A model generated the notes under the pieces. The model did no database searches, had not been told where the DNA came from, and saw nothing but the letters and a program-made list of their open reading frames with translations. Below, one piece after another: positions 18,138 through 31,049 of a stretch of 64,000 bases of DNA; position 1 is the stretch's first letter; each line of letters starts with the position of its first letter. The position numbers and the translations under genes were made by a program. The stretch is from [Actinobacillus] rossii (lineage in GTDB: Bacteria > Pseudomonadota > Gammaproteobacteria > Enterobacterales > Pasteurellaceae), in NCBI GenBank assembly GCA_900444965.1, contig UFRQ01000003.1, forward strand, positions 1 to 64,000, written 5' to 3'.

Positions 18138-18800
18138 ATGCTCCCCCCATCTTTAATGCCGAGAGAAAAATTGCTTCAATATGGGCCGAACTCCCTTGAA
18201 AATCATGAATTACTGGCAATTTTTCTACGCACAGGAATAAAAAACTGCCCTGTTATACAACTTTCTCAAAATGTACTAGCACATTTTGGTTCACTACGTG
18301 GGCTAATTACATCCACACAAAAAGAATTTTGTGCATTCAAAGGCATTGGTATTACACAATATATACAACTTCAAGCCTGTACAGAAATGACTAAGCGTTA
18401 TTTACTGGATGAACTAAAATTTGCTCATAAATTTACTCATCCCGATGCCGCCCGTATGTATTTGCAAACGGAGTTAGAACATCGTGAACGTGAAGTATTT
18501 CTCGTATTATTTTTAGATAATCAACATCATTTAATCAAAACAGAAGAAATGTTTCTCGGCACGATTAACAGTGCTAGTATTTATCCACGAGAAATTATTA
18601 AAACCGCCCTTTACAGCAATGCGGCAGCTATTATTCTGGCGCATAATCATCCATCAGGAATTGCAGAACCAAGTATGTCAGATAAACACATCACTGAGAA
18701 AATTAAAAATGCAGCTGAACTTATGGACATTCGCGTACTGGATCATTTTGTTATTGGTAAAGGCACATATTTCTCTTTTGCTGAACAAGGTTGGCTGTAG
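18138..18800 (+). CDS. radC: RadC family JAB-domain protein
   Basis: A 220-residue protein with an N-terminal helix-hairpin-helix-like part (PREKLLQYGPNSLENHELL) and a C-terminal JAB/MPN metalloprotease-like domain with LAHNHPSG and the downstream Ser/Asp of the metal site. The biological role remains uncertain in the family despite the name. It is upstream of the ribosomal-protein pair rpmB-rpmG, which has its own promoter. Start ATG follows AGGA. A degenerate uptake signal precedes it. Confidence 0.95.
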   Translation: MLPPSLMPREKLLQYGPNSLENHELLAIFLRTGIKNCPVIQLSQNVLAHFGSLRGLITSTQKEFCAFKGIGITQYIQLQACTEMTKRYLLDELKFAHKFTHPDAARMYLQTELEHREREVFLVLFLDNQHHLIKTEEMFLGTINSASIYPREIIKTALYSNAAAIILAHNHPSGIAEPSMSDKHITEKIKNAAELMDIRVLDHFVIGKGTYFSFAEQGWL

Positions 18801-18868
18801 GATAACTTGGATCGTAGGTCGTTTTCGTGTAAAATCTTGCGGTTTTTAACGGAAAAGCTATTTTCCCC

Positions 18869-18897
18869 TTGAGAAAACAGAATAAAGCAAGTATAAT
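18869..18897 (+). promoter_or_regulatory. sigma-70 promoter for rpmB-rpmG
   Basis: TTGAGA (18869-18874), a 17-base spacer and TATAAT (18892-18897). Transcription would begin near 18904 and give a leader of about 118 bases before rpmB. The leader is GC-rich and foldable (GGTCGGCGACTAGCGACC and GTAAGCTCGAGCTTAT are self-complementary). Leader control is inferred. Confidence 0.75.
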
Positions 18898-19021
18898 TTG
18901 CGACCTTTAATATAGTAAGCGGGTCGGCGACTAGCGACCTGACGAGGTGGCTCTCAAGGCTTTCCTTGAACTTGTATCCGAACCGTAAGCTCGAGCTTAT
19001 ATTTAATTATTGGAGATTATT

Positions 19022-19258
19022 ATGTCTAGAGTCTGTCAAGTAACAGGCAAGCGTCCAGCTGTTGGTAACAACCGTTCGCACGCATTAAACGCGACTCGTC
19101 GTCGTTTTTTACCAAACTTACACACTCACCGTTTCTGGGTTGAGTCAGAAAACCGTTTCGTAACTTTACGCTTAACAGCGAAAGGTATGCGTATTATTGA
19201 TAAAAAAGGCATTGATGCAGTTTTAGCTGAAATCCGTGCTCGTGGCGAAAAAATCTAA
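19022..19258 (+). CDS. rpmB: 50S ribosomal protein L28
   Basis: A 78-residue ribosomal protein beginning [12 protein letters not shown], the invariant L28 opening. It binds 23S rRNA in the large subunit. The frame is open four codons further upstream, but the ATG at 19022 follows GGAG at normal distance. rpmG follows after 11 bases. Confidence 0.98.
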
Positions 19259-19269
19259 GGAGCTAAGAA

Positions 19270-19440
19270 ATGGCAGCTAAAGGTGCTCGTGAGAAAATCC
19301 GTTTAGTTTCTTCAGCAGAAACTGGTCACTTCTACACAACAGATAAAAATAAACGTAATATGCCAGAAAAAATGGAAATCAAAAAATTTGATCCAGTTGT
19401 GCGTAAACACGTTATTTATCGTGAAGCTAAAATCAAATAA
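19270..19440 (+). CDS. rpmG: 50S ribosomal protein L33
   Basis: A 56-residue protein reading [15 protein letters not shown] to the end VIYREAKIK, the L33 family. It is one codon longer than E. coli L33. The upstream AAGGAG overlaps the end of rpmB. Cysteines of the zinc-binding L33 form are absent, so this is the C-minus type. It is too short for many gene finders but unmistakable. Confidence 0.97.
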   Translation: MAAKGAREKIRLVSSAETGHFYTTDKNKRNMPEKMEIKKFDPVVRKHVIYREAKIK

Positions 19441-19461
19441 TTTAGTCTTAAACGAATTAAG

Positions 19462-19489
19462 AAACCCGAATGCAAATTCGGGTTTTTTG
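19462..19489 (+). terminator. rho-independent terminator of rpmB-rpmG
   Basis: AAACCCGAAT (19462-19471), loop GCAA, ATTCGGGTTT then T residues. Perfect 10-bp stem directly before mutM, whose start lies 23 bases on. Confidence 0.92.
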
Positions 19490-19511
19490 TTAGCTATTTT
19501 TAGGAGTCATT

Positions 19512-20324
19512 ATGCCTGAATTACCCGAAGTTGAAACCGCCAAAAATGGGATCTCTCCCTATCTCAAAGGCTTTTTCATCGAAAAAATTATCGTAAGACA
19601 ACCTAAATTACGCTGGGAAGTCAGCCCTGAATTAGCGCAAATTTCTCACCAAAAAGTCACCGCACTTTCGCGTCGTGCTAAATATTTAATTATTCATACT
19701 GAAACTGGATTTATCATTGGTCATCTAGGGATGTCAGGGTCTGTGCGTATTGTGACTGACAAAGATCCGATAGAAAAACACGATCATCTTGATATCGTGA
19801 TGAACAATGGCAAAATCATGCGCTATAACGATCCGAGACGTTTTGGCGCTTGGTTATGGACAGATAACCTAGATGAATTTCATTTATTTGCCAATCTTGG
19901 CCCTGAGCCACTTTCTGATGAATTTAATGCCAATTATCTCTTTCAAAAATCGCGCAAAAAATCCACCGCACTTAAGTCATTCTTAATGGATAATTCCGTC
20001 GTTGTTGGAGTCGGCAATATTTATGCTAATGAAGTATTGTTTTATTGTGAACTTCACCCTGAAAAACCTGCGGGTAAAATTACTAAAACACAAGCTATAT
20101 TGTTAACAGACACAATCAAAGTCGAACTCACTCGTGCGATTCAACAAGGTGGGACGACATTAAAGGATTTCCTGCAACCTGATGGTAAACCTGGCTATTT
20201 TGCGCAAGAATTACAAATTTACGGTAAGAAAGGTGCGCGATGTCCAAAGTGCGGTCATAAAATTGAAAGTTTAGTTATTGGGCAGCGGAACAGTTATATT
20301 TGTCCTAATTGCCAAAAGAAATAA
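19512..20324 (+). CDS. mutM: formamidopyrimidine-DNA glycosylase
   Basis: Base-excision repair glycosylase/AP lyase for 8-oxoguanine and formamidopyrimidines. The N-terminal Pro2 nucleophile and Glu3 stand in MPELPEVE. The H2TH region ([13 protein letters not shown]) and C-terminal four-cysteine zinc finger (CPKCGHKIE ... CPNC) are complete. 270 residues, the family length. Good TAGGAG ribosome site. It ends in a terminator shared with rpoC from the other strand. Confidence 0.97.
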   Translation: MPELPEVETAKNGISPYLKGFFIEKIIVRQPKLRWEVSPELAQISHQKVTALSRRAKYLIIHTETGFIIGHLGMSGSVRIVTDKDPIEKHDHLDIVMNNGKIMRYNDPRRFGAWLWTDNLDEFHLFANLGPEPLSDEFNANYLFQKSRKKSTALKSFLMDNSVVVGVGNIYANEVLFYCELHPEKPAGKITKTQAILLTDTIKVELTRAIQQGGTTLKDFLQPDGKPGYFAQELQIYGKKGARCPKCGHKIESLVIGQRNSYICPNCQKK

Positions 20325-20353
20325 GTTAATTTCTATTAAACCTTTTTAATAAA

Positions 20354-20386
20354 AAAATCCCCTGAAATCAGATTTCAGGGGATTTT
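20354..20386. terminator. bidirectional terminator between mutM and rpoC
   Basis: AAAATCCCCTGAAATC (20354-20369) and GATTTCAGGGGATTTT (20371-20386) are perfect complements with A/T tracts at both ends. It serves the convergent mutM and rpoC transcripts. Confidence 0.93.
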
Positions 20387-20400
20387 ATCAACCTTTACGA

Positions 20401-23400
20401 TTATTTATCGTCAGCCATATTTAACATTTCTGCTAAGCTTGCTGTTGGATCATCTTCTGCTACCACGTTAAACTCTGCTTCAATTTCAGCTTCGTCTGCC
20501 GCTGAGAATTTTACTTCAGGTTCTTCATAAGCATCAAATCCTGCTGCGCGGTTTTTAATGCGGTTTTGATGATACGCAAAACCAGTACCGGCTGGGATTA
20601 AACGACCTACAATTACGTTCTCTTTCAAGCCACGTAATTCATCACGTTTACCAGCAACAGCTGCTTCTGTAAGCACACGTGTAGTTTCTTGGAACGATGC
20701 GGCTGAGATAAAGGACTCAGTTGCTAATGATGCTTTGGTGATACCAAGCAACTCACGTTCAAATTCAACTAATGGTTTACCTTCAGCTTCACGTTTACGG
20801 TTAACGATCTTAATACGTGCCACTTCTACTTGTTCACCCTCTAAAAATTCAGAGTCATAAGCATTGGTGATCACAGCTTTACGCAACATTTGACGAACGA
20901 TAACTTCGATGTGCTTGTCGTTAATTTTTACCCCTTGTAAGCGGTAAACTTCTTGCACTTCATTTACGATGTATTCGGTTACGGCATGCACACCACGTAA
21001 ACGCAAGATATCATGTGGTGTTTCTGCACCATCAGAAATCAAGTCGCCGCGTTGTACCATTTCACCTTCAAATACGTTAAGCTGACGCCATTTTGGAATC
21101 ATTTCTTCGTAAGTTTCGCCACCATCTGTTGGTGTAATTAATAGACGACGTTTACCTTTCGTTTCTTTACCGAATGACACGATACCTGAAATTTCAGCTA
21201 AGATTGCTGGTTCTTTTGGTTTACGCGCTTCAAATAAATCTGCTACGCGTGGAAGACCACCGGTAATATCTTTTGTACCCACAGATTCTTGTGGAATACG
21301 AGCAAGTGGATCACCCACTTTGATTTCCGCACCATCATCTAAGGTGACAATCGCTTTACCTGGTAAGAAGTATTGTGCAACAACGTCTGTGCCTGTAATT
21401 AAAATATCGTTACCTTTAGCATCAACTAATTTAATAGCTGGACGTAAGTCTTTACCTGCTGTCGCACGTTCACCGACATCTTGTACTAAGATTGACGATA
21501 AACCTGTTAATTCATCAGTTTGACGACTTACTGTTAAACCATCAACGATATCAACAAACTTCACGAAACCGGCGACTTCAGAAACGACTGGCATTGTATG
21601 TGGGTCCCAGTTTGCAACGGTTTCCCCCGCGTTAACTTCTGCACCATCTGCTTTATTTAAAATTGCACCGTAAGGTAATTTATAGTGTTCTTTTGTACGA
21701 CCGAATGCATCGATAACCGTTAATTCTGTATTACGTGAAGTTAAAACAAGTTTACCATCATTGTTTGTCACAGACTTAATATTCGCCAAACGAATCGTAC
21801 CATTATTTTTCACTTGTACGCTAGATTCTTTTGCTGCTGCAGATGCCGCACCACCGATATGGAACGTACGCATGGTTAACTGTGTACCCGGTTCACCGAT
21901 TGATTGTGCCGCAATAACACCGACTGCTTCACCTTGGTTAATCAAGTGACCACGAGCCAAGTCACGACCATAACATTTCGCACACACACCGAAGTCTGTA
22001 TTACAAGTTACTACTGAACGCACTTTGATGCTATCTACTGAGTTCTCATCAATGATGTTACACCAGTTTTCATCAATTAACGTATTACGTGGAATTAATA
22101 CTTCTTCTGTACCTGGTTTGAATACGTCTTCAGCAACCACACGACCTAACACTAATTCGCGTAATGGTACTTTTTCATCACCACCTTCGATTAATGGCAT
22201 CATTTGGATACCTTCGTGTGTACCACAGTCATCTTCTGTGATCACTAAGTCTTGTGCTACATCAACCAAACGACGAGTCAAGTAACCTGAGTTTGCTGTT
22301 TTTAACGCGGTATCCGCCAAACCTTTACGCGCACCATGGGTTGAAATAAAGTATTGCAATACGTTCAAACCTTCACGGAAATTCGCGGTAATTGGTGTTT
22401 CGATAATCGAACCATCTGGACGCGCCATCAAACCACGCATCCCCGCTAACTGACGAATCTGTGCTGCAGAACCACGCGCACCGGAATCCGCCATCATAAA
22501 GATACTGTTGAATGACGCTTGTTTTTCAGGGTTACCTTCACGGTTGATCACTTCTTCCGTTGAAAGGTTTTCCATCATCACTTTCGCTACGCGCTCATTC
22601 GCTGCAGCCCAAATATCGATCACTTTATTATAACGTTCACCAGCAGTTACAAGACCTGATTGGAATTGCTCTTGAATTTCAGCTACTTCTTGTTCCGCCG
22701 CAGAAATAATTTCATATTTCTTCTCTGGGATCACCATATCGTCGATACCAACAGATGAACCTGAACGTGCTGCGTATGCAAAACCTGTATACATGATATG
22801 GTCTGCGAACATCACGCTCTCTTTCATACCTAGGCGGCGATAGCATTCATTGATCAATTTTGAAATCGCTTTTTTGCCTAGGGTTTGGTTAAACAAGCTA
22901 AATGGCATCCCTTTTGGTGCGATCATCCATAGAATAGCACGACCAACAGTAGTATCCATTAATGTTGTTTTCGCAACCCATTCACCAGCTTCATTTTTCT
23001 CATGTTCTGTAATACGAACTTTTACACGAGAATGTAATTCTGCTTGACCTGTACGATACGCTTTTTCAGCTTCACGCGGATCTTGCAACAACATTCCTTC
23101 GCCTTTACCGTTCACTTTATCGCGCGTCATATAATAAAGACCTAATACCACGTCTTGTGAAGGAACGATAATCGGATCACCACTTGCTGGTGATAAGATG
23201 TTATTAGTTGACATCATTAATGCACGCGCTTCTAATTGCGCTTCTAATGTCAACGGAACGTGAACCGCCATTTGGTCACCATCGAAGTCCGCGTTGAACG
23301 CCGCACAAACAAGTGGGTGTAACTGGATCGCTTTACCTTCGATTAAAATCGGTTCAAAGGCTTGAATACCTAAACGGTGCAAAGTTGGCGCACGGTTTAA

Positions 23401-24669
23401 TAAAATTGGGTGTTCGCGAATGACATCCGCAAGGATATCCCATACGATAGCGTCTTCACGCTCAACCATTTTTTTCGCTGCTTTAATGGTTGTTGCATAT
23501 CCACGGCTTTCTAATTTTGCATAGATAAACGGACGGAATAATTCCAACGCCATTTTTTTAGGTAAACCACATTGGTGTAAGTGTAAGTATGGACCTACGG
23601 TGATTACTGAACGACCTGAATAGTCAACACGTTTACCTAATAAGTTTTGACGAAAACGACCTTGTTTACCTTTGATCATATCCGCAAGTGATTTTAATGG
23701 ACGACGGTTTGAACCCGTGATTGCACGACCACGACGGCCATTGTCTAACAATGCATCCACCGATTCTTGTAACATACGTTTTTCGTTACGCACGATAATA
23801 TCTGGTGCGATTAAGTCTAAAAGACGTTTTAAACGGTTATTACGGTTGATTACGCGACGATATAAATCATTCAAATCTGAAGTCGCAAAACGACCACCAT
23901 CTAATGGCACTAACGGACGTAAATCTGGTGGAAGTACTGGCAACACCGTCATCACCATCCACTCTGGTTTGTTACCAGATTGAATAAATGCTTCTAGTAA
24001 TTTCAAACGTTTAGTAATTTTCTTACGTTTAGTTTCTGAGTTAGTTTCTTGTAACTCTTCACGTAAGGTTTCACATTCGTGCTCTAAATCCATATTGCGT
24101 AAAATGGCTTGGATAGCTTCCGCACCCATTTTCGCATCAAATTCATCTGCCCAACGTCCTTCAGCATCTAAATATTGTTCTTCCGTTAACAACTGACCTT
24201 TTTCTAAATCTGTCATACCAGGTTCAATGACAATATATGATTCAAAATAAAGAACGCGTTCAATATCACGTAATGGCATATCTAATAATAAGCCGATACG
24301 GGACGGAAGTGATTTTAAGAACCAAATATGTGCAACTGGAGAGGCTAATTCAATATGCCCCATACGCTCACGGCGCACTTTAGTTTGTGTAACTTCAACA
24401 CCACATTTTTCACAGATCACACCACGGTGTTTTAAACGTTTATATTTACCACATAAACATTCATAATCTTTTACTGGTCCGAAAATACGTGCACAGAAAA
24501 GACCATCACGTTCTGGTTTGAATGTACGGTAGTTAATGGTTTCTGGTTTTTTCACTTCACCAAATGACCATGAACGGATCATATCTGGTGAAGCTAAACC
24601 GATTTTAATTACATCAAAATCTTCAGCTGTTTTTGATTGCGCTTTTAAAAAATTAACTAAATCTTTCAC
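20401..24669 (-). CDS. rpoC: RNA polymerase subunit beta prime
   Basis: Catalytic large subunit of RNA polymerase, 1422 residues (E. coli 1407). The active-site magnesium loop NADFDGDQM and the N-terminal zinc-binding cysteines ([20 protein letters not shown]) are seen, as is the trigger-loop region ([17 protein letters not shown]). It follows rpoB after a 100-base gap containing an uptake-signal core and a degenerate second core. The C-terminal tail is acidic, as in relatives. Confidence 0.99.
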   Translation of the reverse strand: MKDLVNFLKAQSKTAEDFDVIKIGLASPDMIRSWSFGEVKKPETINYRTFKPERDGLFCARIFGPVKDYECLCGKYKRLKHRGVICEKCGVEVTQTKVRRERMGHIELASPVAHIWFLKSLPSRIGLLLDMPLRDIERVLYFESYIVIEPGMTDLEKGQLLTEEQYLDAEGRWADEFDAKMGAEAIQAILRNMDLEHECETLREELQETNSETKRKKITKRLKLLEAFIQSGNKPEWMVMTVLPVLPPDLRPLVPLDGGRFATSDLNDLYRRVINRNNRLKRLLDLIAPDIIVRNEKRMLQESVDALLDNGRRGRAITGSNRRPLKSLADMIKGKQGRFRQNLLGKRVDYSGRSVITVGPYLHLHQCGLPKKMALELFRPFIYAKLESRGYATTIKAAKKMVEREDAIVWDILADVIREHPILLNRAPTLHRLGIQAFEPILIEGKAIQLHPLVCAAFNADFDGDQMAVHVPLTLEAQLEARALMMSTNNILSPASGDPIIVPSQDVVLGLYYMTRDKVNGKGEGMLLQDPREAEKAYRTGQAELHSRVKVRITEHEKNEAGEWVAKTTLMDTTVGRAILWMIAPKGMPFSLFNQTLGKKAISKLINECYRRLGMKESVMFADHIMYTGFAYAARSGSSVGIDDMVIPEKKYEIISAAEQEVAEIQEQFQSGLVTAGERYNKVIDIWAAANERVAKVMMENLSTEEVINREGNPEKQASFNSIFMMADSGARGSAAQIRQLAGMRGLMARPDGSIIETPITANFREGLNVLQYFISTHGARKGLADTALKTANSGYLTRRLVDVAQDLVITEDDCGTHEGIQMMPLIEGGDEKVPLRELVLGRVVAEDVFKPGTEEVLIPRNTLIDENWCNIIDENSVDSIKVRSVVTCNTDFGVCAKCYGRDLARGHLINQGEAVGVIAAQSIGEPGTQLTMRTFHIGGAASAAAKESSVQVKNNGTIRLANIKSVTNNDGKLVLTSRNTELTVIDAFGRTKEHYKLPYGAILNKADGAEVNAGETVANWDPHTMPVVSEVAGFVKFVDIVDGLTVSRQTDELTGLSSILVQDVGERATAGKDLRPAIKLVDAKGNDILITGTDVVAQYFLPGKAIVTLDDGAEIKVGDPLARIPQESVGTKDITGGLPRVADLFEARKPKEPAILAEISGIVSFGKETKGKRRLLITPTDGGETYEEMIPKWRQLNVFEGEMVQRGDLISDGAETPHDILRLRGVHAVTEYIVNEVQEVYRLQGVKINDKHIEVIVRQMLRKAVITNAYDSEFLEGEQVEVARIKIVNRKREAEGKPLVEFERELLGITKASLATESFISAASFQETTRVLTEAAVAGKRDELRGLKENVIVGRLIPAGTGFAYHQNRIKNRAAGFDAYEEPEVKFSAADEAEIEAEFNVVAEDDPTASLAEMLNMADDK

Positions 24670-24769
24670 AGATTTTGCTCCTGTCGGAGTTAAAGATATT
24701 CAAAGTGCGGAGAAAAAATACAAACATTTTTGACCGCACTTTGCGCGGATTTTTCGCTATTGACGAAAA

Positions 24770-27700
24770 TTACTCTTCGTCTAAGTCAATGTTAAGACCA
24801 AGCGAGCGAATTTCTTTCATAATTACATTGAAAGACTCTGGTGTACCTGGTTCCATATAGTGGGTACCGCCCACGATGTTTTTATACATCTTCGTACGGC
24901 CGTTCACGTCATCGGATTTAACAGTTAACATTTCTTGTAATGTGTATGCTGCACCATATGCTTCTAATGCCCATACCTCCATTTCACCGAAACGTTGACC
25001 ACCGAATTGCGCTTTACCACCCAATGGTTGTTGTGTAACAAGACTATAAGAACCTGTTGAACGAGCATGCATTTTGTCGTCAACTAAGTGGTTCAATTTG
25101 AGCATATACATATAACCTACGGTAACCGGACGCTCGAATTTTTCACCTGTACGACCATCGTACAATGTGATTTGGCCCGAGGTTGGTAATCCACCAAGTT
25201 TTAATAGCTCTTTAATTTCGCTTTCATGCGCACCATCAAATACTGGTGTTGCAAGCGGTAAACCTTTACGTAAGTTTTCAGCTAAACGCATCACTTCTTC
25301 ATCAGTAAATGTGCTTAGATCTACTTTTTGTGAGCCACCACCTAAATCGTAAGCTTTTTGGATATATTCACGCAATTTCGCCACAGATTGTTGATGTTTG
25401 ATCATTGCGTTAATTTGGTCACCAATACCTTTTGCCGCTAAACCTAAATGCGTTTCAAGAATCTGACCGATGTTCATACGTGAAGGTACGCCCAGTGGGT
25501 TCAATACGATTTCAACAGGTTGACCGTTTTCATCGTATGGCATATCTTCAACTGGGTTAATTTTTGAGATAACACCTTTGTTACCATGGCGACCCGCCAT
25601 TTTGTCCCCAGGTTGAATTTGACGTTTTACTGCCAAATACACTTTCACCACTTTTTGAACACCAGGTGCTAAATCATCACCTTGGATAATTTTGCCGCGT
25701 TTCACTTCAATTTTATGCTCGAAGTCTTTACGCAATTCTTCGTATTGTTCTGCAAGCTGTTCTAATTGGTTTTGTTTTGTCTCATCACTTAAGGTTTGTT
25801 CTAACCATTTTGTGCGATCCAATTTATCCAATTCTTTTTCGCTAATACCACCATCAACAAGTAAATTACGAACTCGAGAGAATAAGCCAGCTTCTAAAAT
25901 TTCTAACTCTTCAACAAGGTCTTTTTTCGCTTGTTTTAATTGCATTTCTTCAATTTCAAGTGCGCGTTTATCTTTTTCAACGCCATCGCGAGTAAAGACT
26001 TGAACATCAATAACGGTACCAGACACGCTGTTTGGCACGCGTAAAGAAGAATCTTTAACATCAGAGGCTTTTTCACCAAAAATCGCACGTAATAATTTTT
26101 CTTCTGGGGTTAATTGTGTTTCACCTTTAGGTGTTACTTTACCTACAAGAATATCACCACCTTTCACTTCAGCACCCACATAAACAATACCTGATTCATC
26201 AAGTTTGCTTAATGCGGCTTCACCTACATTTGGAATATCTGCAGTAATTTCTTCCGCGCCTAATTTAGTATCACGCGCTACGCAAGATAATTCTTGAATA
26301 TGGATTGTTGTGAAACGATCTTGTTGTACAACACGTTCAGAAACTAACATTGAGTCTTCGAAGTTATAGCCATTCCAAGGCATGAACGCCACGCGAATAT
26401 TTTGACCTAATGCTAATTCACCTAAATCAGTTGACGGACCGTCCGCTAAAATTTCGCCACGACCAACAGGTTCACCTAAATTCACACAAGGAATTTGGTT
26501 GATACAGGTATTTTGGTTTGAGCGAGTATATTTAATTAAGTTATAAATATCGATACCGGCTTCACCTGGGATCGTTTCATCTTCATTGACTTTCACCACG
26601 ATACGAGATGCATCAACATATTGGATTACACCACCACGTTTTGCAATTACCGCTACACCTGAGTCAAGCGCAATCGGTTTCTCCATCCCCGTACCGACTA
26701 ATGGTTTATCCGCACGTAATGTAGGAACAGCTTGACGTTGCATGTTCGCTCCCATCAACGCACGGTTCGCATCGTCATGCTCAAGGAACGGAATTAATGC
26801 AGCCGCCACGGAAACGACTTGTTGCGTTGAAACGTCCATATAATGAATATCTTCAGGACGATATAAACCGGACTCACCATGTTCACCACGAGCAGTAACA
26901 AAGGTATCAGTAAAACGGAGATTTTCATCTAAGTTTGAGTTTGCTTGCGCAATAATGTATTTACCTTCTTCAATAGCCGATAAATATTCAATTTCTTCTG
27001 TTACTTGACCATTAACAACTTTACGATATGGTGTTTCTAAGAAACCATAATCGTTAGTACGCGCATAGACAGATAATGAGTTGATCAAACCAATGTTTGG
27101 ACCTTCAGGTGTTTCAATTGGACACACACGACCGTAGTGAGTTGTATGTACGTCACGAACCTCAAAACCGGCACGTTCACGTGTTAAACCACCTGGACCT
27201 AACGCAGAAATACGACGTTTATGTGTCACTTCTGACAATGGGTTATTTTGGTCCATAAATTGTGATAATTGTGATGAACCGAAGAATTCACGTACTGCCG
27301 CTGAAATTGGTTTTGCGTTGATTAAATCTTGTGGCGTTACAGCATCTAAGTCACCTAATGAAAGGCGTTCTTTTACTGCACGTTCAACACGTACTAAGCC
27401 AATACGGAATTGATTCTCAGCCATTTCACCGACAGAACGAATACGACGGTTACCTAAGTGGTCAATATCATCCACTTCACCACGACCGTTACGGATATCG
27501 ATCAATTTTTTCATCACGCTAACGATGTCTTCTTTACTTAATACACCGCTACCCGTTTCTTCTTCAACACCGATTGAACGGTTGAATTTCATTCGACCAA
27601 CCGCTGATAAGTCATAACGTTCTTGCGAGAAGAATAAATTATCAAATAAACCTTCTGCCGCTTCTTTTGTTGGTGGTTCACCTGGTCGCATCATGCGATA

Positions 27701-28798
27701 AATCTCAACAAGCGCAGATAAACGGTCATAAGATGGGTCAACACGTAATGTTTCAGAAATGTATGGCCCAAAGTCTAGGTCGTTAGTGAATAAAGTTTCG
27801 ATTGTGGTATAGCCAGCTTGTGCTAATTTAGCTAATAACTCTAAACTAATTTCCATATTAGCTGGGCAAATAACTTCACCAGTTTCTAAATCCACGTAAT
27901 CTTTCGCTGCAACTTTACCCACAATATATTCTGTCGGGACTTCAACTTGCGAAATATTATCTTTTTCTAATGCGCGGATGTGACGAGCAGTGATACGACG
28001 ACCACGCTCAACATAAACTTTGCCATTTGCTTCGATGTCAAAAGTCGCCGTTTCGCCACGTAAACGTTCTGGTACAAGTGTCATTAATAGTTTGTTGTCT
28101 TTGATCTCAAATACAACCTTGTCAAAGAATAAATCTAAGATCTCTTCAGTACTATAGTTTAATGCACGTAAAATGATAGTCGCCGGTAATTTACGACGGC
28201 GGTCAATACGCGCAAATAAGTTGTCTTTAGGATCAAACTCAAAATCTAACCAAGAACCGCGGTAAGGAATGATTCGTGCATTATAAAGCACCTTACCTGA
28301 CGAATGAGTTTTACCTTTATCTGAATCAAAGAACACACCAGGGCTACGATGTAATTGTGAAACAATAACACGCTCAGTACCATTAATGACGAAAGTACCA
28401 TTTTCAGTCATCAATGGGATTTCACCCATATATACATCCTGTTCTTTAATGTCTTTGATTGTCCCTGGTGCTGCATCTTTGTCATAGCTCACAAGGCGTA
28501 ATTTCACGCGAAGCGGTGCAGCAAAAGTCGTGCCACGGATTTGACATTCACGAACATCGAATACCGGTTCGCCTAATTTATAGCTCACATATTGTAATTC
28601 TGTTGAACCATTGTTACTCACAATTGGAAACACAGAACGAAATGCCGCTTCTAAACCTTGCTGACCTTCTGGATCGCGTTGGATAAATTTGTCAAATGAG
28701 TCTAGTTGAATCGTTAATAAATAAGGTACGTTTAAAACTTGCGGACGTTTACCGAAGTCTTTACGAATACGTTTTTTCTCAGTATAGGAGTAACCCAT
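24770..28798 (-). CDS. rpoB: RNA polymerase subunit beta
   Basis: Large RNA polymerase subunit, 1342 residues from the ATG at 28798, exactly the E. coli length. The frame is open 42 codons further upstream, but [16 protein letters not shown] is the conserved start and AGAGG lies before it. The rifampicin-binding region ([20 protein letters not shown]) has the usual wild-type residues, including Asp, His and Ser of the resistance hot spots. Co-transcribed with rpoC. Confidence 0.99.
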   Translation of the reverse strand: MGYSYTEKKRIRKDFGKRPQVLNVPYLLTIQLDSFDKFIQRDPEGQQGLEAAFRSVFPIVSNNGSTELQYVSYKLGEPVFDVRECQIRGTTFAAPLRVKLRLVSYDKDAAPGTIKDIKEQDVYMGEIPLMTENGTFVINGTERVIVSQLHRSPGVFFDSDKGKTHSSGKVLYNARIIPYRGSWLDFEFDPKDNLFARIDRRRKLPATIILRALNYSTEEILDLFFDKVVFEIKDNKLLMTLVPERLRGETATFDIEANGKVYVERGRRITARHIRALEKDNISQVEVPTEYIVGKVAAKDYVDLETGEVICPANMEISLELLAKLAQAGYTTIETLFTNDLDFGPYISETLRVDPSYDRLSALVEIYRMMRPGEPPTKEAAEGLFDNLFFSQERYDLSAVGRMKFNRSIGVEEETGSGVLSKEDIVSVMKKLIDIRNGRGEVDDIDHLGNRRIRSVGEMAENQFRIGLVRVERAVKERLSLGDLDAVTPQDLINAKPISAAVREFFGSSQLSQFMDQNNPLSEVTHKRRISALGPGGLTRERAGFEVRDVHTTHYGRVCPIETPEGPNIGLINSLSVYARTNDYGFLETPYRKVVNGQVTEEIEYLSAIEEGKYIIAQANSNLDENLRFTDTFVTARGEHGESGLYRPEDIHYMDVSTQQVVSVAAALIPFLEHDDANRALMGANMQRQAVPTLRADKPLVGTGMEKPIALDSGVAVIAKRGGVIQYVDASRIVVKVNEDETIPGEAGIDIYNLIKYTRSNQNTCINQIPCVNLGEPVGRGEILADGPSTDLGELALGQNIRVAFMPWNGYNFEDSMLVSERVVQQDRFTTIHIQELSCVARDTKLGAEEITADIPNVGEAALSKLDESGIVYVGAEVKGGDILVGKVTPKGETQLTPEEKLLRAIFGEKASDVKDSSLRVPNSVSGTVIDVQVFTRDGVEKDKRALEIEEMQLKQAKKDLVEELEILEAGLFSRVRNLLVDGGISEKELDKLDRTKWLEQTLSDETKQNQLEQLAEQYEELRKDFEHKIEVKRGKIIQGDDLAPGVQKVVKVYLAVKRQIQPGDKMAGRHGNKGVISKINPVEDMPYDENGQPVEIVLNPLGVPSRMNIGQILETHLGLAAKGIGDQINAMIKHQQSVAKLREYIQKAYDLGGGSQKVDLSTFTDEEVMRLAENLRKGLPLATPVFDGAHESEIKELLKLGGLPTSGQITLYDGRTGEKFERPVTVGYMYMLKLNHLVDDKMHARSTGSYSLVTQQPLGGKAQFGGQRFGEMEVWALEAYGAAYTLQEMLTVKSDDVNGRTKMYKNIVGGTHYMEPGTPESFNVIMKEIRSLGLNIDLDEE

Positions 28799-29148
28799 TG
28801 GTTTTCCTCTGTAATTTTTAGTGAGACCGAGTTGAAATGAAAAAACACGACCGAAAAACAAAGTACGGTCAGAATTTTGTGTATTTTCCAAATCAATGTT
28901 TGAGCCCGTTTCTAGATACCGCACTCTGAACCTTACTTCTGATGAACGGATTGCTTTAAGCTAACAGATTGATTGAAGCTAATTTTTTGCAATAAAACGG
29001 TGAATATTTTTGTGCTTATCGACAACACAAAAAGCTGACAGATTTTCACTGCCAGCTGCATTTATTAAAAATGGTTGTATATTATATTATTTTACGCCTA
29101 TTTTGGCAATAATCTATTAACTGATTCTTTAAACAGAATACATAAACA

Positions 29149-29176
29149 AAAACCCCAATGTTTCCATTGGGGTTTT
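29149..29176 (-). terminator. hairpin between rplL and rpoB (attenuator)
   Basis: AAAACCCCAATG (29149-29160), loop TTTC, CATTGGGGTTTT (29165-29176): a perfect 12-bp stem followed on the minus strand by TTTTTG. In E. coli an attenuator in the same gap lets only part of the transcripts reach rpoBC. The rest of the 413-base gap (28799-29211) holds no gene, only a degenerate uptake signal near 28860. Confidence 0.85.
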
Positions 29177-29211
29177 CTCGAATCAGAATTGGTTAAAAGC
29201 TTTAATCAAAA

Positions 29212-29580
29212 TTATTTGATTTCTACTTTCGCGCCAGCTTCTTCTAATTCTTTTTTCAATGCTTCAGCTTCTGCTTTAGAGATGCCTTCTTTTAAGTTAG
29301 CTGGAGCAGATTCAACTAAGTCTTTCGCTTCTTTTAAGCCTAAACCGGTTGCACCACGTACTGCTTTGATTACCGCTACTTTGTTCGCACCGGCTTCTGC
29401 TAATACTACATCGAATTCAGTTTTTTCTTCTGCTGCCGCTGCGCCTGCTGCTGGAGCTGCTGCTACTGCCGCTGCTGCTGAAACACCGAATTTTTCTTCC
29501 ATCGCTGCGATTAATTCAACGATTTCAGATACTGATTTTGAAGCAATCGCTTCGATAATTTGTTCGTTAGTTAATGACAT
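29212..29580 (-). CDS. rplL: 50S ribosomal protein L7/L12
   Basis: Stalk protein that recruits translation GTPases, in multiple copies on L10. From the ATG at 29580 it has 122 residues: N-terminal dimer domain, Ala/Gly-rich hinge (about 36-52) and C-terminal domain with [13 protein letters not shown] start three codons upstream is in frame but not conserved. It follows rplJ after 57 bases. Confidence 0.98.
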   Translation of the reverse strand: MSLTNEQIIEAIASKSVSEIVELIAAMEEKFGVSAAAAVAAAPAAGAAAAEEKTEFDVVLAEAGANKVAVIKAVRGATGLGLKEAKDLVESAPANLKEGISKAEAEALKKELEEAGAKVEIK

Positions 29581-29637
29581 AACAATCAATTCCTAATGTA
29601 AATAAAGTTAAACGAGTTAAGAAGTTCTTGCTTGAAA

Positions 29638-30129
29638 TTAAGCAGCTTCTTGTAATTTGTCGCGTAATGCTGCCAAAGTGCGAACAAGTTTGCCTGCCGC
29701 AGCTTCTTTCATTGTACCCATTAAACGTGCAATCGCTTCTTCGTAAGTTGGTAATGTTGCCAAGAATTCAACGTCTTGAATTTTACCTTCAAAGGCTGCA
29801 CCTTTAATTTCAAACTCTTTGTTTGCTTTTGCGAACTCAGTGAACAAACGAGCTGCTGCACCTGGGTGTTCATTTGAGAATGCAATAAGAGTTGGACCAG
29901 TAAACGTATCTTTTAAGCATTCGAATTCTGTACCTTCAACTGCACGACGTAATAATGTATTACGAACAACGCGCATTGAAACGCCAGCTTCACGAGCTGC
30001 TTTACGTAAATCAGTCATTTTATCAACTGTTACACCACGTGAATCCGCGATCACAGCTGAAAGGGCACCTTTGGCTGCTTCATTTACTTCAGCAACAATT
30101 GCTTGTTTGTCTTGAAGATTTAATGCCAT
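29638..30129 (-). CDS. rplJ: 50S ribosomal protein L10
   Basis: Stalk base protein that anchors L7/L12 dimers on 23S rRNA and represses its own operon by binding the leader. The 163 residues start [15 protein letters not shown], and the segment [18 protein letters not shown] is the RNA-binding hallmark. Ribosome site AGGAGC precedes the ATG. rplK and rplA, which often lie upstream, are not here; the gene upstream is divergent. Confidence 0.98.
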   Translation of the reverse strand: MALNLQDKQAIVAEVNEAAKGALSAVIADSRGVTVDKMTDLRKAAREAGVSMRVVRNTLLRRAVEGTEFECLKDTFTGPTLIAFSNEHPGAAARLFTEFAKANKEFEIKGAAFEGKIQDVEFLATLPTYEEAIARLMGTMKEAAAGKLVRTLAALRDKLQEAA

Positions 30130-30164
30130 TGGCTTTTAGCTCCTGAATACACTCCGATTTCTCG

Positions 30165-30262
30165 GAATTAAATTACCTAATACAAACAACGTACTAGGAC
30201 GACTTCGGTGTACAGAAGCAGAAAATTCTTTTTCTGTTCACCATCTACGTAGGTAATTAAGA
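30165..30262 (-). promoter_or_regulatory. L10-type autoregulatory leader of rplJ
   Basis: The rplJ leader contains a long-range helix: AATTACCTA (30171-30179) pairs with TAGGTAATT (30250-30258), enclosing smaller hairpins such as the GAATTTTCTGCTTCTGTAC region. The L10-L12 complex binds a leader of this general design in E. coli and represses translation of the operon. The pairing is read directly; the function is inferred from position. Confidence 0.6.
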
Positions 30263-30348
30263 AAATACACTATTTTCCCCTACGGTCTTGGATGGGGCTT
30301 GATAGGCAAGCACCATCAAATTTGCGGTCACCCACAAAATAGGGCGGT

Positions 30349-30377
30349 ATAATACTGACTTTAAACTTTATTGTAAA
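30349..30377 (-). promoter_or_regulatory. sigma-70 promoter for rplJ-rplL-rpoB-rpoC
   Basis: On the minus strand TTTACA (30372-30377), a 17-base spacer and TATTAT (30349-30354). It would start the transcript near 30342, about 210 bases before rplJ, leaving room for the L10 leader. The opposite strand leads to yihI. Confidence 0.65.
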
Positions 30378-30480
30378 GTAAAAAATCCATTTTACTTAGG
30401 ATAATTAATGAGTCTTTTATAATATCTGACGTTTTTATGTTACAATCCGTCCACTTTTAGCTAATATTCTATTTTTTCTT

Positions 30481-31044
30481 ATGTCTAGACAAAAAAAATC
30501 TCGTCGTATCACCGACATTATGCCTGCTCGCAAAGCAGACAAAAAGCCAGAAAGCAAACCGTTATCAGGTAAAAAACTAACACGTTACGAATTAGATGCC
30601 AAAGCTCGTGAAGAAAAACGTAAACGCAAACATAAAGGTTTGGCTTCTGGTTCACGCCATAGCGCAAATGAAACCTCAAATAACCCACAGTTAAATGAGA
30701 AAAAAGATCCGCGTATTGGTAGCCGTAAAAAAGTGCCACTCGTAGTCGAATTTGTGAACAAGCCAGAAAAAGGTCAATTTATTCAACCAATCAAAGTAGA
30801 ATCAAAAATGACCGCACTTTCACCTGAATTAGAGCTTGAACAATTAGAAAATAATGAGTGCTTAAATGATTTACTTGATCAACTAGATGCAGGTAAAACA
30901 ATTAGTGCCGATGATCAAAAATTTGTAGATGAATGTTTAGATCGCATTGCTCAGTTAATGGATGAACTAGGCATCGAAGATGAAGAAAGTGAAGATGATT
31001 TACTCAACACTTTCGAAAAAATTGATATTAACCAATTTAGATAA
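30481..31044 (+). CDS. yihI: Der GTPase-activating protein YihI
   Basis: Activates the ribosome-assembly GTPase Der and so modulates 50S biogenesis. The 187 residues have a basic N-terminal half ([36 protein letters not shown]) and an acidic C-terminal half (LLDQLDAG ... IEDEESEDD), the YihI pattern. An uptake-signal core lies in the middle of the gene. DUF2489 gene follows after 5 bases; likely one transcript through hemN. Confidence 0.93.
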   Translation: MSRQKKSRRITDIMPARKADKKPESKPLSGKKLTRYELDAKAREEKRKRKHKGLASGSRHSANETSNNPQLNEKKDPRIGSRKKVPLVVEFVNKPEKGQFIQPIKVESKMTALSPELELEQLENNECLNDLLDQLDAGKTISADDQKFVDECLDRIAQLMDELGIEDEESEDDLLNTFEKIDINQFR

Positions 31045-31049
31045 GTTTT

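Noticed and set aside
29075..29596. Long plus-strand open frame opposite rplL
   Set aside because: Low-complexity Ala/Ser shadow of the rplL hinge.
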